NCBI GenBank assembly: GCA_021229015.1
Contig: CM037784.1
Coordinates: 66,119,223-66,183,222, forward strand
Length of the DNA: 64,000 nt
Direction of reading: 5' to 3'
Source: Solen grandis
Lineage: Eukaryota > Mollusca > Bivalvia > Adapedonta > Solenidae
This document shows, in pieces, positions 12,611-22,791 of this stretch (position 1 is the first letter of the stretch; the number at the start of each line of letters is the position of its first letter). Both the position numbers and the translations under genes were made by a program. Under the pieces are notes generated by a model that did no database searches, was not told the origin of the DNA, and was given only the letters and a program-made list of their open reading frames with translations.

Positions 12611-13193
12611 CCTTAAAAGTCATGCTTTTAAAATGTTGATTTTTCGAAAATATTGGTTATATTTGACCGCGTACTGTGGACAAACCATTCATTTCTCAAA
12701 ATCGCCACACCATATATTTTGTGCGTATATGTCTTGCAAATCATATGCAACAAACAAAATTCTCCTATCTCATCTCTGAAAAAAATGGGGACTTTTTTTC
12801 GTAGACCTACCTTTATTTCATCGTTTTTTCGAGATTCGAACATTCAACCTCCTGTAGCACGAAAGTTTTATATACGCAAATAATTGAAACGTATCATATT
12901 TTATTAAGTTTCTGACAAGGAACACAATGCAAAAAAACCACATTTGAATCGGACCTCAAATAACAGAGTTATTAGCCCTTAGTCATTTTTACAAAACGCC
13001 ACCTAGCGGCAAAACTAAGACAAAAATGAAAATTTTCTCAACGTTAGGATCAAATTCAGATCTTAGGACAAAACTGGTAAAGAAATCAGAAATGTGACTT
13101 TTTTCTATCATGGTGATATGCCGTTCACAAAAAAAGGTTAGAAAAATAATAATAAAAATAAAAAAAAAAAAAATAAAACAGAAGAAGAACAAT

Positions 13194-13220
13194 AGGTTTT
13201 CGCAAGCGATGCGAAAACCT
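13194..13220. repeat. Hairpin AGGTTTTCGCA / TGCGAAAACCT
   Basis: Perfect 11-bp stem with a 5-base loop, followed 12-13 bases later by the next unit head (ACTAGAACCGC). Same family as the triple hairpin at 18245-18393. Confidence 0.8.
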
Positions 13221-13319
13221 AATAAAAAAAAACTAGAACCGCAAGCGGTATCTTGGTTTTCGCTTTTAACCTAATCAACTTGAACACTTTATTTCAATTC
13301 AGCCACAATTTTTAATATG

Positions 13320-15420
13320 AAACAGAACGCAAAGGTTTTTTGAAGACCTACTCTCATTTGCACAGTTTTTTTGTGTTTTTTTTTGGAATGAACTCCTCTA
13401 GCGCAAATATTTCCCCATACCCTATCATCACATCACATCACATCACATCGCATTCTGTGGTGCTGTCAACAAGGAACAAAATGCTGAAAACCGCATTTCA
13501 ATTAGACTTTAACGTTTTGAGTTATAGGCAAAAGAGTGATTTTAAGCAAAGCGCCCTCTAGCGGCAAAATGAGAAAAAAAAATGATAAAAATTTTACGAT
13601 TAGGTACCTAGAAATGCAGCTAATAGTTCAAACAAGTACATGTATATAAGTCGCACTAATCGAACATTCTCTTTCTTATATATCACAATTTTAAGCATAA
13701 AAACTGAATAACAATTATTCCAAAAAAGGATCAAACTTTGGATTGCCGTAAAATGAAAAGATCAAGTCCGATCTTCAAAAACTAAACATTATACGAAAGA
13801 ACTATTTAGAACTAAAACTTTTGTTCATATACTCTCAATGAAATATTTTTTTTAGTTTTGGAGCACTTTGGGGCCGAATAAAAACACAATTATCGTAATA
13901 TGACCTTGACCTTTTCAATGTTTTTTAACTTTTTAATTGAGAGGCCCTTTCAAACATAACAATACATAACTTGTGAAAATTTCATGAAGAATGAACAGAC
14001 AATAAAGTCAGGAGCGACAAATGACATGTTTTTGAAATTTTAATTTTTCCTAAAATTTAGTGAAGATTGACCGTTTCTAGAGGACAAACAACGCATTTCC
14101 TTAATTCGCCACCCCATATATTTTGTGTGTATACGTCTTTCAAATGGTATGCCGGAGACAGAATTCTTCTATCTGATCTCTAACTAAAACGGATAGGTTT
14201 TTCGAAGACCTACCCTCATTTGCACAGTTTTGTTTTGTTTCTGGGTTTTTTTGCAAGGTTCGAACATTCAACCTTCCGTAGCTCAAAAGCTTTCAGCCAC
14301 ACGGACCCTCGAATCCTATCATGTGTTATGAGGCTATCAACAGGGAACAAAATGCAAAAAAAACGCATTCGAATCGGACTTCAACTTTTTGAGTTATAAG
14401 CAAAAGAATGATTTCAAGAAAAGCGCCCCCTAGCGGCAAAATGAGAAAGAAAATTGATTAAAATTTTACTGTTAGGTACCTAGCAAAGCAGCAAATAGTT
14501 CAATCAAGTATACTAGTCGCACAAGTCGAACTTTTTATTCTTATGTATCAGAATTTGAAGCATAAAACCTGATTTACAATTATTCCAAAAAAGGATCAAA
14601 CTTTGTACTGCCGTAAAATGACCAAATCAAGCCCGAGCTTCAAAAACTAACCATCAATGGAAAGGGCTCTTGAGGAACTAAAACTTTTGTTCATATACTC
14701 TTAATGAAATATTTTTAGATTTGTAGCTATGTGGGGCCGAATAAAAACACAATAATCGTAATATAACCTTGACCTTTTCATTTATTTTTTAAATTTTTAA
14801 TCGTGACGCCCTTTCCGACATAACAATACATAACTTGTGAAAATTTCATGAAGAATGAACCAAAAATAAAGTCAGGAGCGACCAAAAACATGTTTTTGAA
14901 ATTTTAATTTTTCCTAAAATTTAGTGAAGTTTGACCGTATCCAGAGGACAAACCCTGCATTTCTTAAATTCGCCACCCCATATATTTTGTGCGTATATGT
15001 CTTGCAAATCATTTGCAGCAAACAGAACTCTTCTATCTGATCTCTAACAAAAATGGATAGGTTTTTCGTAGACCTACCCTCATTTGCACAGTTTTTTGCG
15101 AGGTTCGAACATTCAACCTTCTGTAGCTCAAAAACTTTCAGCGACAAGTACCCTCGAAACCTATCATATTTTATGAGGCTATCAACAAGGAACACAATGC
15201 GAAAAACCGCATTTGAATCGGACCTCAAATAACTGAGTTAATAGCCATTAATAAATTTCATACAAAACGCCCCCTAGCGGGAAAAATAAGACATAAATGA
15301 AAATTTTCTCAACGTTAGGATCATCTTCCAATACGTGGTAAAAACTGATTAAAATTTCATAAATGTGGCTTTTCTGATCACGGAGATTTGCCGTTAACAA
15401 AAAAGGGTTAGAAAAATAAT
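13320..15420. repeat. Tandem units of about 0.86 kb
   Basis: The same series of blocks returns at roughly 13.34, 14.19 and 15.06 kb: GACCTACYCTCATTTGCACAG, GTTCGAACATTCAACCT and the CCTAGCGG box (13551, 14423, 15268). Divergence is moderate, so the array is not very recent. Confidence 0.75.
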
Positions 15421-15430
15421 AAAAAAAATA

Positions 15431-18215
15431 CTAGAGTTGCATCCGCAACATCATCGGTTTTCTCACTTAGATAAGCTTCATACAATGCTATTGTTACTTC
15501 TTCTATCATTCCTTTCACTTTTTTATATGATATTGTACCTCTTTTTTATAAAGCTAAATAAACTGTGTCCTACATTTGTAAAACAACCAATAAAGGTTAA
15601 CATCATCCCGGCCGTGGTATACAGACACGTATGGCCAATACACTGAGAACTATACACACCCCCAGTTCACCAGTACAGGTAGACCAGCATTAGACTGCAG
15701 GAAAGTCACTTGACCGCGAGTTGTTTACATCATCCCAGCTACGCTGTGGTCAAATGGCCAATAATACACTGAGAAATATACACACCCCAGTACAAGTAAG
15801 ATAAGCGTTGGACTGAAATATTTTAAAAATTGGGCTTTCCCTACGTATGGGAAATCTAACATAACTCGACCATTTTTTACCCGATCTTCAAAAACTGCAT
15901 ATCGTTAGAAAGGTAAATAAACATTCTATAAATCTGATAATAAAATTATAATGATATGTGATTAACCTCTGAGATAAATGCAGAAAACCACTGTGTGTAC
16001 CTATAATTGAGTTTTTTCATAATTATTTTTTTCATTTGATGTCTGACTTTTAAAATTTTGGTACCGTTAGAAAGGTCTCTTAAAGCATAACATTTTATAC
16101 CCGTTATGTCTCGATAGAATATTTACCGTTTTTGAGCTATATGAGGTCAAAGAAAAAATCGATATTGCTGATATGACCTTGACCTTTACTACCTTTTATT
16201 ATTTTAAAGTATAAGCTGATTAAGAACATCATACTGCACATTCAGTGAAAATTTCATGAAAATCGAACAAGAAATAAATACAGGAGAACGAAAAAACATG
16301 AAAAAATGACGAAAAATGAAATATTTTAAAAACTTGAAATTTTTATTTTTTCCGTATTCAGTGATCTTTGAACGCCTCTAGCGGATAAACGGTGCATTTC
16401 CTGAAATTGCCACACTATATATTTTGTGCGGCTAGGTCTTGCGAATCTGTTTAAACAAACAAAATTCTTCTATCTTATCAAAGTCGGCCAATATTTCTGT
16501 TTAAAGGGACCTACCATATTTTCTCTTAAAAAACGCGTTATTTCCAAGATTCGAACTTTGGTCCCCTCCTGAACAGGAAATGATATCTTTTTTGAACTTC
16601 TAGACCTATATATTTTGTTGGGGTGCCAATAAGGAACAGAATAAAAAAAACCGTATCTAAATCCGACTTTGGATTTTGGAGATTTTTCAATACAATCAAT
16701 TACATAATAAACGCCACCTAGCGGCACAATGGGAGACAAATCTGAATAAATGGCTCCTAAGGATCTAAGTCAGGACAATGTGAATAAGTGTTAAAAATTT
16801 CATGGTCGTAGCTTAATCCTACGTTACTGTAGGCTCGGGACAAATTTTTGACAGAAGAAGAAAAATAAAAAACTAGAGTTGCATCCGCAACATCATCGGT
16901 TTTCTCACTTAGATAAGCTTCATACAATGCTATTGTTACTTCTTCTATCATTCCTTTCACTTTTTTATATGGCCAATACACTGAGAACTATACACACCCC
17001 CAGTTCACCAGTACAGGTAGACCAGCATTAGACTGCAGGAAAGTCACTTGACCGCGAGTTGTTTACATCATTCCAGCTACGCTGTGGTCAAATGGCCAAT
17101 AATACACTGAGAAATATACACACCCCAGTACAAGTAAGATAAGCGTTGGACTGAAATATTTTAAAAATTGGGCTTTCGCTACGTATGGGAAATCTAACAT
17201 AACTCGACCATTTTTTACCCGATCTTCAAAAACTGCATATCGTTAGAAAGGTAAATAAACATTCTATAAATCTGATAATAAAATTATAATGATATGTGAT
17301 TAACCTCTGAGATAAATGCAGAAAACCACTGTGTGTACCTTTAATTGAGTTTTTTCATAATTATTTTTTTCATTTGATGTCTGACTTTTAAAATTTTGGT
17401 ACCGTTAGAAAGGTCTCTTAAAGCATAACATTTTATACCCGTTATGTCTCGATAGAATATTTACCGTTTTTGAGCTATATGAGGTCAAGAGAAAAAATCG
17501 ATATTGCTGATATGACCTTGACCTTTACTACCTTTTATTATTTTAAAGTATAAGCTGATTAAGAACATCATACTGCACATTCAGTGAAAATTTCATGAAA
17601 ATCGAACAAGAAATAAATACAGGAGAACGAAAAAACATGAAAAAATGACGAAAAATGAAATATTTTAAAAACTTGAAATTTTTATTTTTTCCGTATTCAG
17701 TGATCTTTGAACGCCTCTAGCGGATAAACGGTGCATTTCCTGAAATTGCCACACTATATATTTTGTGCGGCTAGGTCTTGCGAATCTGTTTAAACAAACA
17801 AAATTCTTCTATCTTATCAAAGTCGGCCAATATTTCTGTTTAAAGGGACCTACCATATTTTCTCTTAAAAAACGCGTTATTTCCAAGATTCGAACTTTGG
17901 TCCCCTCCTGAACAGGAAATGATATCTTTTTTGAACTTCTAGACCTATATATTTTGTTGGGGTGCCAATAAGGAACAGAATAAAAAAAACCGTATCTAAA
18001 TCCGACTTTGGATTTTGGAGATTTTTCAATACAATCAATTACATAATAAACGCCACCTAGCGGCACAATGGGAGACAAATCTGAAAAAATGGCTCCTAAG
18101 GATCTAAGTCAGGACAATGTGAATAAGTGTTAAAAATTTCATGGTCGTAGCTTAATCCTACGTTACTGTAGGCTCGGGACAAATTTTTGACAGAAGAAGA
18201 AAAATAAAAAAAAAA
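15431..18215. repeat. Large near-identical tandem duplication (1.44 kb and 1.34 kb)
   Basis: Both copies start with CTAGAGTTGCATCCGCAAC (15431 and 16873). They match almost base for base, except that copy 2 lacks about 103 bases present at roughly 15530-15632 of copy 1, bounded by short TATG microhomology. Offsets are 1442 at the start and 1339 after the missing part. Confidence 0.9.
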
Positions 18216-18228
18216 AAATGACAAATAA

Positions 18229-18395
18229 ACACAACGAGAACAATAGGTTTTCGCACTTCGCAGTTGTGCGAAAACCTAAAAAAATGACAAATAAACACAA
18301 CGAGAACAATAGGTTTTCGCACTTCGCAGTTGTGCGAAAACCTAAAAACAGAAGAAGAACAATAGGTTTTCGCACTGCGAGGTGCGAAAACCTAA
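18229..18395. repeat. Three consecutive AGGTTTTCGCAC hairpins
   Basis: Hairpins at 18245-18277, 18311-18343 and 18364-18393 share the 12-bp stem AGGTTTTCGCAC/GTGCGAAAACCT; loops differ in the last. The first two sit in a 66-bp direct repeat. They close the repeat array that begins at 15431. Confidence 0.85.
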
Positions 18396-20096
18396 TTATT
18401 GCTCATTCTTCATGTAACTTCCTCATATGATGTCCTATTTCAAAAAGCTAGGTACCGTTAGAGAGGTCTTTATATTTTCAACATTTCACTGGAGTCATGT
18501 TTCAAACTATTTGTAACGCCTTTTAAGATAAAGACAGTTAATCCTCAAGAAAACGGCAAAAATCGACAGAGATATTCATGTCAATTAATACTTCCCAACC
18601 ATAAATATTTAGTTAATATTCCGATTATTAAAATCTGCATACCATTAAAACGGCAATGCATCAAGATATGAATAATGTTCTTTAGTTATTTTCAAAAACT
18701 AATAGTTTCTTAGAAAAAAAAAGCAATTTAATGAATGGGACAACCTGCAGAAGTGCAAGAAAGAACGGTTTTAATTAGTTCTTATTTTTCATGTTACTTC
18801 ATTATACATGTATTATGTTCCATTTTAAAAAGCTGGGTACCGTTAGGATTGTCTTTGAAATCTAAATATTTCACATTCTTTAACAATGGATGTTTCTTTA
18901 ACAGCTTTTTAGATATGGACGGTTAAACCCGAGAAAACGGAAACAAATCAGCAATTTTCATTTTGTTCCGTTTTCTCTTTTTAACTCTATGAATATTGGG
19001 CCAATCTTTAAAATTGAAACACCAATACAACGGCCTGACATTTCTCTATAAATTATATTCATACACTAATTTACAAAAATCAGTAATTTTCGAGATATTT
19101 ATAGCAGTTAAATGCACTTGAGGTAATACGATTATTGTTTTTTTTTCTACCATAACTCAACCGATTCAACCCCGATCTTCAAAAACTAAAAATCATCTGA
19201 AAGGTCTTTCAAAGCACTACAAATTAGAAACATAATGTACCGATAGAATATTTATCGTTTTTGAGATATATAAGGCCGAATAAAAAAACAATATTTTACA
19301 TATGGCCTTGACCTTTGCGGGTTTTTTTCGGAAACGATAGGGACTAACAACAATGAGATGTTATGTTGCACTTTCAGTAAAAACTTCATGCAAATCAGTC
19401 AAAAACTAAGGCCTGCAGGGCTAAAAAAAAACCTTTAACATTTGCTAAAAAAACTTGATAATGTTATCATAACGTCATTTGACGTCATATGACGTCGACA
19501 CTCACAAAAACTGAAAAACTGTTCAAGGCATATATGCTGTTCATATGTCATGTTTCTAGCCTATCTTGAACTTCAGAAAAGCTGTTCAAGGCTTAAATGC
19601 TTCATATGTTTTCCTTAGGTCCTTGGTTTGAAACTTGTTTTTGCCATAGAACCTCGGCCTTTCCGAATTCTGGTAAGCTAAATAAACATGCATAACTAGG
19701 TCTTAGATACACATTCAAATTTAAAGAAAATCCAGTCGTAAATGACGGCTGCAGAGCGCGTACAAAATTTTACAATATCTTTAAGTCTGACATCATATGA
19801 CGCCATATAGAGTAAAAGAAATATTGCATTCCAAACGGAAAAACTGATGTGGTTGCTGTTTAAATTGCAAACTGCTTGCACATCGGCAACCTGTTTTGAT
19901 TTGAACTTCAAATGTATGTAATAATGATGATTAATAACTTGATTTCCTTTGTCCCAAACAAACGATAGGGCTTTCTGCTCTATTGACAACAAAGTAAATA
20001 GGGGTCATTTAATGGCCAAGGACAATGTGCTTCAGAAGTTTCTCAAACCTAGATTTATTCCTTCTGAAGTTATTGATCGGACAAGGATTTTCACTT

Positions 20097-20124
20097 TGAC
20101 CTTGACCTTTGACCTAATGACCTC
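20097..20124. promoter_or_regulatory. Cluster of four TGACCT nuclear-receptor half-sites
   Basis: TGACCT occurs at 20098, 20104, 20111 and 20118 as direct repeats with 0-1 base spacing. TGACCTTGA (TCAAGGTCA on the other strand) is the extended half-site of ERR/NR5A-type receptors. Single or double copies recur in the array at 12156, 12486, 13901, 16174 and 17513. Probably a property of the repeats; regulation is not shown. Confidence 0.3.
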
Positions 20125-20184
20125 AAAATCATAGGGGTCATATACAGACCATGGGCACAAATTTCACAGACCTAAGCTTATAAT

Positions 20185-20370
20185 TAATACATGTACCTGT
20201 TTCAGCAGCCACTGTATTAAGCAGTCACCCTGCATTAAGCGGTCAGTTTTAATATGAACAAACTTGCATTTAGTTATTTGTTTAAGTCCAATTTAGCGAT
20301 CACTCCTGTTAAGCAGTCACATTTTTCTATTTAAATTGCCTGGTCGCTTAAGACAGCTTTGAATGTCCTT
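20185..20370. mobile_element. Degenerate MITE related to the 59.7 kb element
   Basis: Contains ACTGTATTAAGCAGTCACC and ends near CTGGTCGCTTAAGACAG, the same vocabulary (TTAAGCGACC, CGCTTAA) as the element at 59708-60595. Confidence 0.4.
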
Positions 20371-20989
20371 AACATCTCACTTACATCTTACTTATATTTC
20401 GATTTAAACTGAAAAAGTTTAAGAAGTTGTTAAAAAAATCAGCCATAGATTAAATACATGAATATATTGTTGTAATGTTTTGTTGTATTTTCGTTTGGCT
20501 TGAACAGATTTCTGTTTTTTATCTGAAAGTATTTTATGCTTAATAAAATAGATTCCTCATTCGTTTGATTGCGTTCTTTGGTTTCTTGAATCACCATATT
20601 GAAATGCGACTTTTTCATAAAAGTTTCCGAATTCGGGTTAGGATATTTATTATATTTTAGATTCCAAGGCTTAATAAGTATCGTCCTCGCTGCATCATAC
20701 TAGTATCAAAATCAGTTATCTATGGTGTTATAATTATGTATTCTGGCTTCGTCCCATTGTATAATGTCTACTCATGGCATATACGGACTCGATATCAGAA
20801 CTGAGTGATTTACATACGGAAAGTTTAATATATAAAATGATCATAAGATTCAGTATCAACATCAGTAGATGTGTTATCATAATTTTGGTGAAAGGTGTAT
20901 TTCTGATTTTAATATCAAGTAATGATCACCAGAGTTTGTGTCGAAAACGACTGTCATGTGTAATGATGACAGTGTGTACACAACATTCA

Positions 20990-21310
20990 TAAATTGGTTT
21001 GAAACCCACTGTGGGTTACGTCAGGGCGGTATTTTATCACCGATATATTTTAATTCTATACATCAATCTCCTTGCATTACATTTAAAATCTTTTGCTAAA
21101 GGTATCTCCCTTGATGGTGAAATAGTTTGCCTCTTGTTATATGCAGAAGTTATCGCTTTGCTAGTTGATAAAACTTAAGATTTGCAGTTGCTTGTAAACG
21201 CATTAAAAGATGTCATAGTAATGATATGAAAATAATGGATCAAAGAGTATAATTGTACACTTTCGGCCAAGTAAACTTTATGCGTGGAACACAAACTTCA
21301 TAGTGTATGT
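20990..21310 (+). mobile_element. LINE RT fragment (motif B to C) of the 3.5-5.2 kb family
   Basis: Translates as FINWFETHCGLRQGGILSPI, the RT block with LRQG, then after shifts KSFAKGISLDGEIVCLLLYA with the YADD Asp pair damaged, then LQLLVNALKD and a degenerate S-K-I-V-HF block. Stops and shifts make it a pseudogene. The family resembles the decayed LINE at 3508-5200. Confidence 0.7.
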
Positions 21311-21652
21311 TCTAAGTATCTATTTCAGTTTTGAAAATGTAATAAGCATTTTAAAAATGTAATTAGAGTTTTTAGAAATGTAACAATAATATGTTAATGT
21401 AAAAAGGATTTTGAAAATACGATAAGTATTTTGTAATTGCAATAAGAGTTCTGAAAATTTGATAAATATTGTAAAATTTAATTTGAAAAAGAAACGAACT
21501 GGCGGATATCCTCTCCCATGAAATACACACATTTGCTGAACATTTTTATCACACGATTGCAAATCAAAAGCATGCCTGAATAAGTTAATATGCTCACCTT
21601 TAATATAATGATTGTTTTTTATGATTTCTTTTGTTTCAACGTATATATACAG

Positions 21653-21678
21653 ATTGTTATTATAATTCTATTTCATTT
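21653..21678 (+). other. Possible 5' UTR start after a splice acceptor
   Basis: A T-rich tract runs into TATATATACAG ending at 21652, so an upstream noncoding exon is possible for the methyltransferase gene. No promoter is evident. Confidence 0.3.
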
Positions 21679-22791
21679 ATGTCATTTAAGGTCCAAGAAC
21701 AATCTTCAATACACAACCAAGTGTCAAGCATGACTGTTCAATTCAAACCAGGAATGGAAAGAGTTGTAAAGAAGTTATTTATACCAGGAGTTATGTTAGC
21801 AGTATGTGTGGTACTCTTGTATGGTATTAGACATCATCAAAATGCAACTGATACAATTCAAGAGTTAAGTCAATATATTCATGAGCTCCAGCTAGAACAA
21901 GTGAAACGGTATCGGGAAATGGGCGCAAATAATGACCCGATTTATGGAGGTTTGTCTCGTAAAGTAAATAACAAATTTATCAATATTTTCAATGAGACAG
22001 GAGAAAACATACACGCAGACTGTGTGAAACTGCGAATTTTGAATCCTGGCGTGGGAGACAGCAAAATCTGCGTATACGATACAGCCGAAGATGTCTATGT
22101 ATCAGGATCATTGAGAAAATACGGAGTTTGGGAGGGAGGAAACTTGAAGGCCTTTGGCAAAACTTTGCTTTCTAATCCAGCTCTGATTGTGCTGGATATC
22201 GGAAGCCAGCTGGGAACATTCACGATGTATGCAAACAAAATCGGGGCCAGAGTAATAGCTGTAGATGTTTTGCGCAACAACTTGCAACATCTAAGCAAAT
22301 CTCTGCACTTAATTCATCAGGAAGATAATGTAGTTCTTCTTTGGAATGCGATTTCTAACAACCACGACAAACTGATTCTGCAATTAACGCCGACAAATGT
22401 AGGCGGTACACACGTAGTCAAGGAAACGGCTGATACAAACCGCCCGAAAGACGCAAATTATAAAGTTCAATCCATTATGCTTGATGATTTAGTTGATGAG
22501 TTCAATCTGGGAAACAAGAAGGTTTATATCAAGATGGATATTCAAGGTTATGAATGGGCAGCCCTCCAAGGAGCGTACTACTTCTTTCGCCGAGTGAAAG
22601 TGTGTTATATTTTGATGGAATTTGTAGAGCATACTGAAACTGTAAGCGGACAATACATTGTAGAATTTCTAATCGGCCATGGTCTCTATCCATATAGTGA
22701 CCCCGAATTCAAACACAGTTTAGAGGGAGTTTCATATAAGAAATTCCCATTCGACGTTTATTTTTCACGGAAGGATGATTCCTGTTCATAA
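21679..22791 (+). CDS. FkbM-family SAM-dependent methyltransferase, type II membrane protein
   Basis: A single uninterrupted 370-residue ORF. A cytosolic N-terminus is followed by one membrane segment (about residues 33-50, LFIPGVMLAVCVVLLYGI) and a lumenal or extracellular domain with N-glycosylation sites at 55 and 105. Residues 171-180 (VLDIGSQLGT) are the SAM-binding motif I of Rossmann methyltransferases, AVDV at 194-197 ends the next strand, and IKMDIQGYEW at 284-293 is the FkbM signature. FkbM enzymes methylate O-linked groups; the substrate cannot be told from sequence. The first ATG after a possible splice acceptor (CAG at 21650-21652) is 21679; the second Met (21730) would also keep the membrane segment. 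No introns interrupt the coding region. Confidence 0.88.
   Translation: MSFKVQEQSSIHNQVSSMTVQFKPGMERVVKKLFIPGVMLAVCVVLLYGIRHHQNATDTIQELSQYIHELQLEQVKRYREMGANNDPIYGGLSRKVNNKFINIFNETGENIHADCVKLRILNPGVGDSKICVYDTAEDVYVSGSLRKYGVWEGGNLKAFGKTLLSNPALIVLDIGSQLGTFTMYANKIGARVIAVDVLRNNLQHLSKSLHLIHQEDNVVLLWNAISNNHDKLILQLTPTNVGGTHVVKETADTNRPKDANYKVQSIMLDDLVDEFNLGNKKVYIKMDIQGYEWAALQGAYYFFRRVKVCYILMEFVEHTETVSGQYIVEFLIGHGLYPYSDPEFKHSLEGVSYKKFPFDVYFSRKDDSCS

Larger units (their letters stand above)
11825..18064 (-). promoter_or_regulatory. Seven recurrent CTCF-like boxes (CCGCTAGGGGGCGC-like on the minus strand)
   Basis: Read on the minus strand, the boxes match or approach the known bilaterian CTCF core CC-N-S-YAG-R-K-GGC. 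Positions: 12997-13010 (CCGCTAGGTGGCG), 13551-13565 (CCGCTAGAGGGCGC), 14423-14437 (CCGCTAGGGGGCGC), 15268-15280, 16712-16725, 18051-18064, and a weaker one at 11825-11838. All point the same way because each is a conserved part of a repeat unit. Binding is not shown. Confidence 0.4.
9785..20140. repeat. 10 kb composite array of hairpin-headed noncoding tandem repeats
   Basis: The region is built from recurring blocks rather than genes. Recurring phrases include GATCAAACTTTGGATTGCCG, AATAAAGTCAGGAGC, ACCGTTAGAAAGGTCT, TATGACCTTGACCTTT and CCTAGCGGCAAAATGAG. At 13.3-15.4 kb the blocks repeat with a period near 0.86 kb; at 15431-18215 there are two long near-identical copies. Unit heads carry short hairpins (about 11100, 13232, 15431, 16873), and longer hairpins built on AGGTTTTCGC lie at 13194 and 18245-18393. 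Short ORFs, including an identical 89-codon ORF in both copies of the long duplication, show no domain and are judged noncoding. Family unknown; a rolling-circle-type origin is a guess. Confidence 0.8.

Noticed and set aside
12628..12883. Overlapping ORFs on both strands in the array
   Set aside because: Similar sequence recurs with different frames in other units (for example 14914-15228), so the frame is not conserved.
16470..18078. Identical 89-codon minus-strand ORF occurring twice
   Set aside because: The two copies are identical because the DNA is a recent tandem duplication; no domain, no codon bias, and it lies in a noncoding repeat.
22095..22298. Minus-strand ORFs opposite the methyltransferase
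   Set aside because: Antisense shadows of a well-supported gene.
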